From: an uncultured Clostridium sp.
Lineage (GTDB): Bacteria > Bacillota > Clostridia > Lachnospirales > Lachnospiraceae
Assembly: GCA_905192625.1 (NCBI GenBank)
Contig: CAJJLI010000064.1
Location: forward strand, 1-8,399
Reading direction: 5' to 3'
Length of the DNA: 8,399 bases
The translations under genes and the position numbers were made by a program. Below, one piece after another: positions 1 through 7,180 of the stretch (its first letter is position 1; each line of letters opens with the position of its first letter). The notes beneath the pieces are model-generated. The model had not been told where the DNA came from. It did not search any database and saw only the letters and a program-made list of their open reading frames with translations.

Positions 1-54
1 TCCGGAAGAGTTCAACCCGTATCTCGACAATGCTCGCAAGGAAATCGCCAAGCA
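1..54. other. Possible foreign or chimeric sequence at the window edge
   Basis: The enzyme I reading frame is recognisable up to Phe369-Lys370 (55-60). There the family normally continues with a segment like TQLRAxLRAS. None of the three minus-strand frames of bases 1-54 gives that. The stretch has about 52% GC (28 of 54), well above the AT-rich surroundings. Plus-strand frame 2 reads as a plausible protein fragment beginning PEEFNPYLDNARKEIAKH, with codons unlike its neighbours. An assembly chimera or a real rearrangement would both explain this. The piece is too short to identify. Confidence 0.4.
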
Positions 55-1164
55 CTTAAACACTTGCGTATCCGTTAAACAAATACGTATTGCACGATAT
101 CCCATTGCAGGATTTTCTTCTTTTCCAAGTCCAAAATAATCCACTGTTTTATCCGAACCAATGTCTAATGTTCGAATGATGACCTTCTTACCATTCATGG
201 CTTTTATAATATCCTTATAAAACGCAAATTGTTCCTCTTCACTTGGGTAAGTGTCCTTATTCAAATACAGAAACTCGCTTCGAAATAAACCAATGCCACC
301 TGCGTCATTTAATAAGGCATCCGTTACATCTGTCCCCTGATTAATATTTGCAAAAATATTAATTCTTCTTCCATCCAGTGTAACATTATCTTTGTTCTTT
401 AACAGCAGCAGCATTTCTTTTTTCGCTATAAGTTCTTGCTGTAATTTTCTCATATTATCTAAGATTTCTTTCTCTGGATCAATATATAGTATTCCATGAA
501 TCCCATCAATAATAGCCAACTTACCGTTATATTCTTTTTTTAAATCCATTCCGATGCCAAGAATAGCCGGAATTTCTAAGGCTCTTGCTAGAATTGCAGT
601 ATGTGAATACTTTGATCCTTCGCCCATTGCGAACCCTAGAATAAGTTTTTTATCAAGATTCATAACTTCACTTGGTCTTAAATCATCAGTTGCAAGTATC
701 ACAGGTTCTTTTATTAACAGTTCATTGGGTTTATCGCCATAAAGTATTCGTAGTAAGCGTTCTGTGACATCAATTATGTCAATTGCTTTCCCCTTCATAT
801 AGTCATCACTCATCGCTAAAAACATATTTGAATACTTTTTAGCGGTTTCATTTACCGCATACTCCGCATTTACTTCTTCATATAAAATAAGGTCAATGAT
901 GTAATTATAAAACCCTTCATCCTCTAATATCATTTGATGCCCTTGGAACATATCTGCATTTTCTTTAAATTCTTCCTCTAATGATAATTTATATAAAGAT
1001 TCTAACTCTAAAATAGCCGTCTCTTTCGCTAATTCAAATCGTTTAATCTCAGCATCTACATTATGAATTGTCATGGGTTCAACGTCATATTTTGTTCTCT
1101 CATAAAAAAATAATCTGCCGATACAAATTTCTTCTAATATACTGTTTCCTTGTAAAGTATACAT
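1..1164 (-). CDS. ptsI: PTS enzyme I-like phosphoenolpyruvate-protein phosphotransferase, 3' end missing
   Basis: Enzyme I takes phosphate from phosphoenolpyruvate onto a histidine and passes it to HPr, feeding sugar uptake permeases; it is cytoplasmic. I translated 388 codons without a stop. The N-terminal HPr-binding and swivelling domain is visible, with the phosphohistidine motif SHTAILAR at about residues 187-194 (His188, near E. coli His189). The TIM-barrel start is seen in GLFRSEF (Arg295), RTLDIGSDK (Arg331) and GYRAIRICL, matching PEP-binding arginines of the family. The catalytic cysteine region lies outside the window. The ATG at 1164 is preceded by GGGAGG at 1170-1175 with a 5-base spacer. 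It lies 66 bases downstream of fruK on the same strand, with no clear terminator between, so the two are probably one operon. The loop before His188 reads GEGSKYSH rather than the usual GGxTSH, which suggests a paralogue rather than the housekeeping enzyme. Similarity appears to stop at codon 370; the last 18 codons (positions 1-54) are doubtful. Confidence 0.88.
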   Translation of the reverse strand, partial: MYTLQGNSILEEICIGRLFFYERTKYDVEPMTIHNVDAEIKRFELAKETAILELESLYKLSLEEEFKENADMFQGHQMILEDEGFYNYIIDLILYEEVNAEYAVNETAKKYSNMFLAMSDDYMKGKAIDIIDVTERLLRILYGDKPNELLIKEPVILATDDLRPSEVMNLDKKLILGFAMGEGSKYSHTAILARALEIPAILGIGMDLKKEYNGKLAIIDGIHGILYIDPEKEILDNMRKLQQELIAKKEMLLLLKNKDNVTLDGRRINIFANINQGTDVTDALLNDAGGIGLFRSEFLYLNKDTYPSEEEQFAFYKDIIKAMNGKKVIIRTLDIGSDKTVDYFGLGKEENPAMGYRAIRICLTDTQVFKCLAISLRALSRYGLNSSG

Positions 1165-1230
1165 AACAACCTCCCAGTAATATAATATGCCCTATGTAGT
1201 GAATCATTTTAATGCAGTTATATGACTTCA

Positions 1231-2133
1231 TCACTCGTTTGTTAACAGCTTAAATATTTCTTCTTTCCCAGGCAACCACGGTGCAAACGCAGAGGCGCTC
1301 CCCGCTGCAATACCCAATTGAAAAGCTTTTTCATACTCCTTTGTATTGATATAACCAGCAATAAATCCAGCCACCATAGAGTCGCCTGCGCCAACAGAAT
1401 TTATTACCGTTCCTGTGGGTGCTTTTTTTATACAAAGCTCATTTTCTTCCGTCAGTAAAATAGCACCCTTCCTTGCCATTGATATCAACACATTTCTTGC
1501 GCCCATGGCTTGTAATTTTTTTGCGTATATAACACTCTCATCGACAGTACTAATCGTAACACCAAAAAGTTCCCCAAGCTCATGTTGATTGGGTTTTATT
1601 AAAAACGGTCGATACTTTAGAGTATTCCTTAATGCGTTTCCGTGAGTGTCTACAATAACAAGTATTTTTTTATATTCTATTGTTTCTAATATCTCTTCGT
1701 AAATGTTCTCTGGCAAGGTACTAGGTATGCTTCCAGCTAATACAAGGTAATCCCCCTCCTTCATAAGAGAAAGCTTACAATATAATTCTTTAATCTCACT
1801 TTCCTTCACTGCAGGGCCTTGACCATTGATTTCGCTTTCTTTTGTTCCCTTTATTTTCACATTTATCCTTGACATTCCTTCATTTAACACAATAAAATCC
1901 GTGGCACAGCCAAGCTCCTGTAATCTTTTATTTATTTCATCTCCAGTAAATCCCGCTACAAAACCAAGGGCCTTATTTAAAACCCCTAGATTATTTAAAA
2001 CAATTGACACATTAATGCCTTTACCACCTGGATATATTTCTTCTTTGGTCGTTCTATTTACAAAACCTTGTTTATAATTTGGTACAGAAACTATATAGTC
2101 AAGCGATGGATTTAAGGTTATTGTATAAACCAT
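1231..2133 (-). CDS. fruK: 1-phosphofructokinase (PfkB family)
   Basis: It phosphorylates fructose-1-phosphate, the product of PTS fructose uptake, to fructose-1,6-bisphosphate in the cytoplasm. The 300-residue protein has the family layout: MVYTITLNPSLD at the N-terminus, the sugar-binding GGKGINVS motif at about 36-43, AGSIP at 133-137, KPNQHELGELFG at 180-191, and the anion-hole and catalytic motif GAGDS at 248-252 with the presumed base Asp251. Length is typical of FruK. A longer reading from an ATG at 2190 exists, but the ATG at 2133 begins exactly where the family begins and has AAGGAGGGG just upstream, so I chose it. The enzyme I-like gene follows 66 bases downstream. Tagatose-6-phosphate kinase (LacC) is the main alternative; the PTS neighbour favours FruK. 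Confidence 0.9.
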   Translation of the reverse strand: MVYTITLNPSLDYIVSVPNYKQGFVNRTTKEEIYPGGKGINVSIVLNNLGVLNKALGFVAGFTGDEINKRLQELGCATDFIVLNEGMSRINVKIKGTKESEINGQGPAVKESEIKELYCKLSLMKEGDYLVLAGSIPSTLPENIYEEILETIEYKKILVIVDTHGNALRNTLKYRPFLIKPNQHELGELFGVTISTVDESVIYAKKLQAMGARNVLISMARKGAILLTEENELCIKKAPTGTVINSVGAGDSMVAGFIAGYINTKEYEKAFQLGIAAGSASAFAPWLPGKEEIFKLLTNE

Positions 2134-2246
2134 TTTTATACCCCTCCTTATAGTGAATAAAATAGCTGTTGCAACTTTTACTTCGATCACACAACTCTAC
2201 AACGCTAAAATTCTTATGTACAAACAAGTATCCTTATATTTCTTCT

Positions 2247-2274
2247 ATCATACACCTTTTCTAACTCTTGTTAA
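2247..2274 (-). promoter_or_regulatory. Candidate sigma-A promoter for fruK and the enzyme I-like gene
   Basis: On the minus strand a -35 of TTAACA (2269-2274) is followed after 16 bases by a -10 of TATGAT (2247-2252). This would leave a leader of roughly 105 bases before the fruK ATG at 2133. The -35 overlaps a small imperfect inverted repeat (CTTATTTAACAAG), which could be an operator, but it is too short to insist on. The call rests on consensus resemblance alone. Confidence 0.4.
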
Positions 2275-2288
2275 ATAAGAATAAACAA

Positions 2289-2310
2289 AAAGAAACTCCC
2301 AAAGAAACTC
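2289..2310 (+). repeat. Tandem direct repeat upstream of the chemotaxis gene promoter
   Basis: The 10-base unit AAAGAAACTC occurs at 2289-2298 and again at 2301-2310, a 12-base period. It lies about 15 bases upstream of the -35 of the chemotaxis receptor promoter. The position would suit an activator site, but the repeat is short and AT-rich and could be chance. Confidence 0.35.
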
Positions 2311-2324
2311 ATTTCATATTTTGA

Positions 2325-2353
2325 TAGACAAATTTTTACGTAAATCGTATAAT
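2325..2353 (+). promoter_or_regulatory. Probable sigma-A promoter of the chemotaxis receptor gene
   Basis: TAGACA (2325-2330, one mismatch to TTGACA) is separated by 17 bases from a perfect TATAAT (2348-2353). Transcription would start near 2360, about 30 bases before the ATG at 2389. I see no sigma-D-like motility promoter (TAAA then GCCGATAT), so this receptor is probably not under flagellar sigma control. Confidence 0.6.
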
Positions 2354-2388
2354 TTAGTTAAAATCAGACATAAATTGAGGAGGACACT

Positions 2389-4089
2389 ATGAAGAGGAGA
2401 CTTGCAAACATTAAACTTAGTACTGGTGTTAATTTTTTAAACATGATAGCTGTTTTATCTATCTTTTTTATTGGTTTTATGGGACTTAGTGGTATCACTT
2501 ATGTAAACGATAATATTGAATCTATGTACAATAAGCAATTGGTACCAATTACGCAAATAGCAGATATTCGATCTAGCTTTCAGCGCATTCGAATGTTAAC
2601 GAATAAAGCAGACAGTGGTTACGAAGCAGAATATGCCACCCAGATATATACATACCAAAACATCATTAAAGATAAACTAAACGCCTACGATCGATCCGCA
2701 ATTGACAGTGTTAACATGGAGCAGATGGATTCCTTTAAAATTGCATACGAGCAATATAATGAATTATGGGAAAAAGTTAATTCTAGACTAAGCATCGGCA
2801 AGCATGTTATGGGGGAGGATTTTAAACAACTAGATTCTTTTGGGTCACAAGCAGAAGTTGCACTAGAAACACTTATGGTTAAAACTAAAATGAGCGCAGA
2901 GACTGTTATGACCGAAAGTAATTATTTTTTTGATCGGACAAGAGAAAATTTATTCATTTATAGCATCATGGCATTAGTTATCTTTTCAATTAGCGCATTT
3001 TTTATTATCTCCATACTCAAACGCTTAGCAAAAGATATGATACATAAACTTAATATTGTATCCAAAGGTGATTTATCAATTAAAATTGAAACTCACCAAA
3101 AAAGTGAATTTGGAATTATGAAAAAAGCACTTGCTGAAACTATAGATAATATTGCTAGCATGATTCATCAAATTACCAATGCCTCCGATATTATAGATCA
3201 GAATTCCGAAGGTTTGTCCTCCATTTCAGATGAAATGGCTGCTTCCTCAGAAAATGTTGCAAAGTCCATTCAAGACGTAGCCAAAGGTACCAATGAACAA
3301 GCTACGAACCTAACGTTAATTACAACCATTATAAACGATTTTAGTAAAAAATTAGAGCAAATGGTTCACGCGATCAAAGACATTGAATTAAATTCCAATC
3401 AAATTGGTGAAATGGCAAGTGAAAGCACTCAAAAGATGCAGCATACCGTTAATAATATTAATAAGGTCACTGAAACATCCAAAGCATTTACCAGTAAGAT
3501 TTCTGACCTGCGTAATAACGTCAATCAAATTAATGAAATTAATAATTTTATCAATTCTATCTCTGAACAAACCAATCTACTTGCTTTAAATGCAGCTATT
3601 GAGGCTGCAAGAGCAGGTGAAGCAGGAAAAGGATTTTCTGTGGTTGCAGATGAAATTCGAAAACTTGCAGAACAATCAAAAATATCTGCAGAAAACATTA
3701 CTGGTTTAGTTGAGACCATAACGAAAGAAACTAATTATATTATTTCAGAGAATACAAGTATCAATCATGAATTGGATTATCAATTAGATGATATTCGTAA
3801 TGTAATTACATCCTTTGATGGTATTTTACAGGCGCTAGAAATGATTACTCCAAAGATTCAAGCTGTAAGTAATTCTGCTTCAGACATTAAAAGCAGTAAG
3901 GATGAGATTAGTATTCAAATCGAAACAACCGCTTCCATAGCAGAGGAAATATCCTCCTCTTCCCAAGAGATCGCTGCCGCCTCAGAAGAAATGAGTTCTT
4001 CACTTGAGGAAGTTGCAAGTACAGCTTTAAATCTCAGTATTTTAACCAAAGACGTTATGGAACAGATCGGCGAATTTAAACTATCATAG
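2389..4089 (+). CDS. Methyl-accepting chemotaxis protein, membrane receptor
   Basis: A transmembrane receptor that senses a ligand outside the cell and controls the CheA-CheW kinase complex. The 566 residues show a first membrane helix at about 13-36, an extracellular helical region at about 40-185 resembling the four-helix-bundle MCP sensor, a second membrane helix at about 188-210, a HAMP linker at about 211-262, and a long coiled-coil signalling domain. The conserved hairpin tip is unmistakable: [20 protein letters not shown] at 391-410, continuing [16 protein letters not shown] to 430. Glu- and Gln-rich stretches near 280-300 and 525-555 are likely methylation helices. There is no C-terminal CheR-tethering pentapeptide. 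The ATG has GAGGAGG five bases upstream. The gene is monocistronic by its own promoter and terminator. The ligand is unknown; divergence from a PTS/fruK operon invites, but does not prove, a sugar-related role. Confidence 0.93.
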   Translation: MKRRLANIKLSTGVNFLNMIAVLSIFFIGFMGLSGITYVNDNIESMYNKQLVPITQIADIRSSFQRIRMLTNKADSGYEAEYATQIYTYQNIIKDKLNAYDRSAIDSVNMEQMDSFKIAYEQYNELWEKVNSRLSIGKHVMGEDFKQLDSFGSQAEVALETLMVKTKMSAETVMTESNYFFDRTRENLFIYSIMALVIFSISAFFIISILKRLAKDMIHKLNIVSKGDLSIKIETHQKSEFGIMKKALAETIDNIASMIHQITNASDIIDQNSEGLSSISDEMAASSENVAKSIQDVAKGTNEQATNLTLITTIINDFSKKLEQMVHAIKDIELNSNQIGEMASESTQKMQHTVNNINKVTETSKAFTSKISDLRNNVNQINEINNFINSISEQTNLLALNAAIEAARAGEAGKGFSVVADEIRKLAEQSKISAENITGLVETITKETNYIISENTSINHELDYQLDDIRNVITSFDGILQALEMITPKIQAVSNSASDIKSSKDEISIQIETTASIAEEISSSSQEIAAASEEMSSSLEEVASTALNLSILTKDVMEQIGEFKLS

Positions 4090-4149
4090 AGGCACACTTC
4101 GTCTTATTTAGTAAACCGTTACTCACTGTCCAACCATATGCTATCTTAT

Positions 4150-4200
4150 AAAAAGGAGTTATACATCTTCATAATAATGAAGTGTATAGCTCCTTTTTAA
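4150..4200 (+). terminator. Strong intrinsic terminator after the chemotaxis receptor gene
   Basis: AAAAAGGAG and a further run ending CTTCAT (4150 onward) pair with ATGAAG to CTCCTTTTT (ending 4198), giving a stem of about 22 pairs with one wobble and one bulged base and a loop of about four bases (AATA). The T run is part of the stem. As the A run mirrors the T run, it may also stop minus-strand transcription coming from spmB. It lies 61 bases after the receptor stop. Confidence 0.8.
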
Positions 4201-4362
4201 GTATGTACAATAGTTTCTTATATGAATCTTTTTTCTAAATGCAACACTTCTTGTGATGCTTATTCTGTCATTATTTGTTAAACTTCAAATTTACCTTTTT
4301 AATCTTGTTTATTAATTAAATTTATAACTTTATTAACCAGCTTATTTAATGTAATATATCTC

Positions 4363-4890
4363 TTACATAATCCAGGCTACTAATATCGTACTCATCACGA
4401 CACCTGTTAAAGTTGCAACTAACGCTCCCGCTAAGGTATATCTCGTCTTTTTAACCCCTGCTGTCATAAAATAAACTGCCATTGTATAAAAGATAGTTTC
4501 TGTACAACTCATTATTATAGAGGACAGTCGTCCAAGGTAAGAATCAGGACCATATTCTTTAAAAATATCTAGTAGTAAGGAGGTAGCTGCTGATGATGAG
4601 AACATTTTAACAACAACTAAAGGTACAAGTTCCCCTGGGAATTTAAACAATGATGTAATAGGCTCAATTATTCCTGATAGGGCTTCTAAGGCCCCAGAAG
4701 CCCGCATAATCCCTATTCCCACCATAAGACCTATTAACGTTGGCAGAATATCTAAAACTACTTTAAAACCGTCTTTAGCGCCTTTTATGAAGATGTCGTA
4801 AACATTCTTTTTCATCATTAGTCCCAAACCTATAATATATAAAAATAAAAAAGGAATGATATAATCCGATATGTAAATTAAAAAATTCAA
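4363..4890 (-). CDS. spmB: Spore maturation protein B
   Basis: SpmB acts with SpmA in the membranes of the developing spore and is needed for normal core dehydration and heat resistance in Bacillus and Clostridium; the transported substrate is not known. Both are Gate-domain (nucleoside-transporter-like) membrane proteins. I read 175 residues, close to the ~178 of B. subtilis SpmB, with membrane helices near 9-25, 47-63, 88-110, 125-145 and 153-173, and family motifs MRASGALE (62-69), ELVPL (87-91) and GPDSYLGRLSS (114-124). No ATG fits. The start is probably TTG at 4890, with GGGG at 4897-4900 six bases upstream, 41 bases after the spmA stop. The frame stays open to 5118, but the added residues overlap spmA and resemble nothing. 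The usual RPxSG loop is replaced by KMFSSS (95-100). The 160 bases downstream hold no gene. Confidence 0.87.
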   Translation of the reverse strand: MNFLIYISDYIIPFLFLYIIGLGLMMKKNVYDIFIKGAKDGFKVVLDILPTLIGLMVGIGIMRASGALEALSGIIEPITSLFKFPGELVPLVVVKMFSSSAATSLLLDIFKEYGPDSYLGRLSSIIMSCTETIFYTMAVYFMTAGVKKTRYTLAGALVATLTGVVMSTILVAWIM

Positions 4891-4931
4891 TATAATCCCC
4901 AGCCTTTCCGATTCAATCAACGTTCCTGTAG

Positions 4932-5513
4932 TTATGATTTTACAAGTTTTCTTGCAATAATTGAAAATGCTGCTCCAACCAAGGTAGAAATCAAGGTGGC
5001 AACTAATCCAGCTCCTAGGATTTCTGTAGGATTCATTGACCCATACTGGCTCCGGTAAGCAATTATGTTTACTGGGATGAGTTGCAATGAAGAAATATTG
5101 ATAATTAAGAATGTACACATGTCTGGACTAGCTTTCTCACTCATCTGGTTTAATTTTGAAAACTCTTTCATTGCTTTTAAACCAACTGGTGTAGCTGCCC
5201 AACCAAGTCCCAATACATTTGCTATCATATTCGATGCAATATACTCATTAACAATATGATCCCGTGGTATATCTGGGAATAATATTCTTAATAACGGCTT
5301 TAACGCTTTCGTTAATTTATCCATAAGGCCTATTTCTTTTGCTACCTCCATAAGACCCATCCATAACGACATGATTCCTAGCATCGTAATGCACAATGTC
5401 ACCGCTTCTTTGGCAGAATTTATAGTAGTGATACTCACATCTGCAATCTTTCCAGTTAAAGTACCATAGACGATACCAATAACTATCATAAATCCCCATA
5501 AATAGTTGATCAT
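4932..5513 (-). CDS. spmA: Spore maturation protein A
   Basis: Partner of SpmB in spore core dehydration during sporulation; an integral membrane protein of the Gate-domain family. The 193 residues align well by eye with the B. subtilis protein along the whole length: WGFMIVIGIVYG at the start, INSAKEAVTL (31-40), LWMGLMEVAKEIGLMD (50-65), LFPDIPRDH (78-86), ASNMIANVLGLGWAATPVGLKAM (93-115) and the C-terminal LVATLISTLVGA. Membrane helices are likely at about 4-20, 38-56, 90-110, 133-152 and 165-186. The ATG at 5513 matches the family start, but its ribosome site is weak (GAAGTG at 5524-5529, spacer about 10). It is the first gene of a two-gene operon with spmB. In B. subtilis dacB precedes spmA; here dacB is absent and abrB lies divergently upstream. 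Confidence 0.92.
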   Translation of the reverse strand: MINYLWGFMIVIGIVYGTLTGKIADVSITTINSAKEAVTLCITMLGIMSLWMGLMEVAKEIGLMDKLTKALKPLLRILFPDIPRDHIVNEYIASNMIANVLGLGWAATPVGLKAMKEFSKLNQMSEKASPDMCTFLIINISSLQLIPVNIIAYRSQYGSMNPTEILGAGLVATLISTLVGAAFSIIARKLVKS

Positions 5514-5540
5514 TTTTTTATTTCACTTCATTTTTTTTTA

Positions 5541-5569
5541 ATTTTATGTTAATTATTATTAATATATTC
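5541..5569 (-). promoter_or_regulatory. Candidate sigma-E (mother-cell) promoter for spmA-spmB
   Basis: On the minus strand GAATATA (5563-5569) is followed after exactly 14 bases by CATAAAAT (5541-5548). The sigma-E consensus is about KMATATT, 14-15 bases, CATACAMT, so each element has one mismatch. Transcription would begin near 5534, about 20 bases before the spmA ATG. This agrees with mother-cell sigma-E control of spmA-spmB in B. subtilis. The region is AT-rich, so a chance match cannot be excluded. Confidence 0.5.
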
Positions 5570-5742
5570 GTGTTTTTAGTGTAGTACAATTTTATATATC
5601 AATATAATTTTTACATATAATTTCACATTTATAACATAAATAATCGAAAATTCTCTTTTTGTGATTCATTTTGTAGCTTTTTATCAACTATTACCATTAT
5701 CTGTTAAGTTAAAAAAATGCTAAAACGTCTTAATTTTTTCAG

Positions 5743-5771
5743 TTGACTATTTTTACCTCCTATGATATTTT
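5743..5771 (+). promoter_or_regulatory. Candidate sigma-A promoter for the abrB-like gene
   Basis: TTGACT (5743-5748) and TATTTT (5766-5771) are 17 bases apart, giving a leader of about 70 bases to the ATG at 5851. The -10 is poor. A nearby TATGAT at 5761 is better in sequence but too close to this -35 and has no alternative -35. Confidence 0.35.
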
Positions 5772-5850
5772 ATAAGAAGTGACCCCCCATTAATTAACAT
5801 ATTTTTACATTTTACTAGCGTTTTTGACAGATATGAAAGGAGAAATAAAA

Positions 5851-6108
5851 ATGAAAAGTACAGGTATTGTTAGAAAATTAGATGAATTAGGACGTATTAC
5901 ACTTCCAATTGAATTAAGAAGAACTCTTGGTGTAAGTGAGAGAGATCCATTAGAAATCTTTGTAGATGAAGGTAGAATTATTCTTCAAAAATATGAGCCA
6001 ACTGATATCTTCAATGGCGAAAAAGATGAATTATTTGATTATTGCGGTAAAAAGGTTTCTAAAAGTTCTATTATGGAACTTGCTAAACTTGCTGGTCTTA
6101 TTGATTAA
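5851..6108 (+). CDS. abrB: AbrB-family transition-state regulator
   Basis: AbrB-type proteins are small DNA-binding regulators that hold back stationary-phase and sporulation genes during growth; in B. subtilis abrB is itself repressed by Spo0A. The 85-residue protein has the swapped-hairpin AbrB N-terminal domain intact: MKSTGIVRKLDELGRITLPI (1-20), ELRRTLGVSERDPLEIFVD (21-39) and IILQKYEP (43-50). The ATG at 5851 has AAAGGAG at 5836-5842, eight bases upstream. An in-frame TTG at 5824 would put that ribosome site inside the gene, so I reject it. The C-terminal half (51-85) keeps the outline of clostridial relatives, GKKVxxxxIMELA, but where many have a CxxC pair before and after it reads DIFNG and SKSS, leaving a single Cys65. 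It is divergent from spmAB and convergent with rsmI, as in the B. subtilis neighbourhood. SpoVT is less likely given the short C-terminus. Confidence 0.88.
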   Translation: MKSTGIVRKLDELGRITLPIELRRTLGVSERDPLEIFVDEGRIILQKYEPTDIFNGEKDELFDYCGKKVSKSSIMELAKLAGLID

Positions 6109-6173
6109 TTTAAAATTATATGACCAAAGTGGCAAAGTTATAATTCAATAACCATGGAATACCAGTAAATGAG

Positions 6174-6224
6174 AAAAGAAGTCTACTGTTAAAATAAAAC
6201 GTTTTAGCAGTAGGTTTCTTTTTC
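6174..6224 (+). terminator. Intrinsic terminator between abrB and rsmI, possibly two-way
   Basis: CTACTGTTAAAA (6183-6194) pairs with TTTTAGCAGTAG (6202-6213) through one wobble pair, around a seven-base loop, followed by a T-rich run to 6224. The upstream AAAAGAA run extends the stem across a two-base mismatch and provides a T-rich tail for the minus strand. It can therefore end abrB and also the oncoming rsmI transcript. Confidence 0.8.
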
Positions 6225-6287
6225 ATTTGTCTATAATTCTGTAAATTGACAGTCTATTTCTTATATTTGATATATTTATTATATTAC

Positions 6288-7133
6288 TTATTCTTCGTTT
6301 AATAATAAAGCATAAATCTCTCTTTTGGATACACCGCGATCATCAGCGACAGCTTTCATCGCTTCTTTTTTATTCATCCCTTGATTCATATAAAAATCCA
6401 TATGTTCATTCAAGGTCCATTGCATCCATTTTTCCTGATTTTCCTTTGTTAATTCTTCTCTACTTTTACCTTCAATGACAATGACACATTCCCCTCTTGC
6501 CTCATTCTGTTGATAATACTGAATGGATTCTTCTAGCGTTGAACAAAACACCGTTTCATACTTTTTCGTAAGCTCACGCAAAATCGTCGCCTTACGATTT
6601 CCAAGCGTTTCTAAGAGCAATTTTAAAGTCTTTACTAATCTATGAGGTGCCTCATAAAGGATGATTGTTCTAGTTTCATCTTTTAGCTCCTCTAAGATGT
6701 CTTGTCGTTCTTTTTTATCTGTAGGTAAAAATGCTTCAAATGCAAACCTTCGTGTCGGTAATCCTGAAAATGATAGTGCTGTAACGCATGCACATGCCCC
6801 AGGTAGCGATGTAACAGTAATACCAGCTTCATACGCCATCTTAACTAACTCTTCTCCAGGATCAGAAATTCCTGGTGTCCCTGCATCCGTTATTAATGCT
6901 ATATTCTCACCTTCTAATAACTTGTTTACTAAATACTTTCCCTTATCATATTTGTTATACTCATGATAGCTTGTCATCGGTGTGCTTATATTAAAATGAT
7001 TTAATAACTTAATACTATTTCTAGTATCCTCCGCAGCTATTAAATCCACTTCATTTAATATACGAACCACGCGAAACGTGATATCTTCCAAATTACCAAT
7101 TGGTGTAGCACATAAATATAAGGTTCCTGACAT
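6288..7133 (-). CDS. rsmI: 16S rRNA (cytidine1402-2'-O)-methyltransferase
   Basis: RsmI (YraL, YabC) methylates the 2'-O of C1402 in the decoding centre of 16S rRNA using S-adenosylmethionine. The 281 residues carry the family signatures: LYLCATPIGNLEDIT (5-19), AAEDTRNS (33-40), ITDAGTPGISDPG (81-93), SLPGACACVTALSFSGLP (109-126) and LYEAPHRL (159-166). A C-terminal helical segment with MNKKEAMKAVADDRGVSKREIY (253-274) is typical of the long RsmI form. The ATG at 7133 has AAGG eight bases upstream within AAAGGTAAGG and starts where the family starts. An in-frame TTG at 7154 would bury that site and is rejected. It lies 105 bases after the tRNA methyltransferase gene, with a probable terminator in between. 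yabC holds the same position next to abrB in B. subtilis. Confidence 0.95.
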   Translation of the reverse strand: MSGTLYLCATPIGNLEDITFRVVRILNEVDLIAAEDTRNSIKLLNHFNISTPMTSYHEYNKYDKGKYLVNKLLEGENIALITDAGTPGISDPGEELVKMAYEAGITVTSLPGACACVTALSFSGLPTRRFAFEAFLPTDKKERQDILEELKDETRTIILYEAPHRLVKTLKLLLETLGNRKATILRELTKKYETVFCSTLEESIQYYQQNEARGECVIVIEGKSREELTKENQEKWMQWTLNEHMDFYMNQGMNKKEAMKAVADDRGVSKREIYALLLNEE

Positions 7134-7180
7134 AGTATCTACCTTACCTTTCAATCATTTTAATTTAACCAAATAACTTA

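Larger units (their letters stand above)
5514..5850. other. Divergent intergenic region between spmA and the abrB-like gene
   Basis: A very AT-rich spacer of 337 bases with no convincing open frame. It carries a sigma-E-like promoter towards spmA near its left end and a weaker sigma-A-like promoter towards abrB near its right end. Between them (about 5570-5740) I see only AT-rich sequence. AbrB proteins favour such bent AT-rich DNA, so autoregulation and AbrB control of spmA are possible but not shown. Confidence 0.6.

Noticed and set aside
554..742. Short plus-strand ORF inside the enzyme I-like gene
   Set aside because: It is antisense to a clear enzyme I frame, has no ribosome site and no recognisable motif.
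2168..2175. Perfect palindrome GTTGCAAC in the fruK leader
   Set aside because: Eight bases with no extension of symmetry is too short to call an operator or riboswitch.
2134..2190. Upstream extension of fruK from the ATG at 2190
   Set aside because: The strong ribosome site AAGGAGGGG lies inside it, and the family N-terminus begins at the ATG at 2133.
3388..4097. Several antisense or shifted ORFs within the chemotaxis receptor gene
   Set aside because: They are shadows of the receptor's coiled-coil coding sequence, with no start signals or recognisable content.
5823..5829. Spo0A box (TTTGACA, one mismatch to TTCGACA) before abrB
   Set aside because: Spo0A control of abrB is known in B. 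subtilis, but a single seven-base near-match with no second box is expected by chance in AT-rich DNA.
5824..5850. TTG start for the abrB-like gene
   Set aside because: The AAAGGAG ribosome site falls inside this extension, and AbrB proteins begin MKSTGIVRK, matching 5851.
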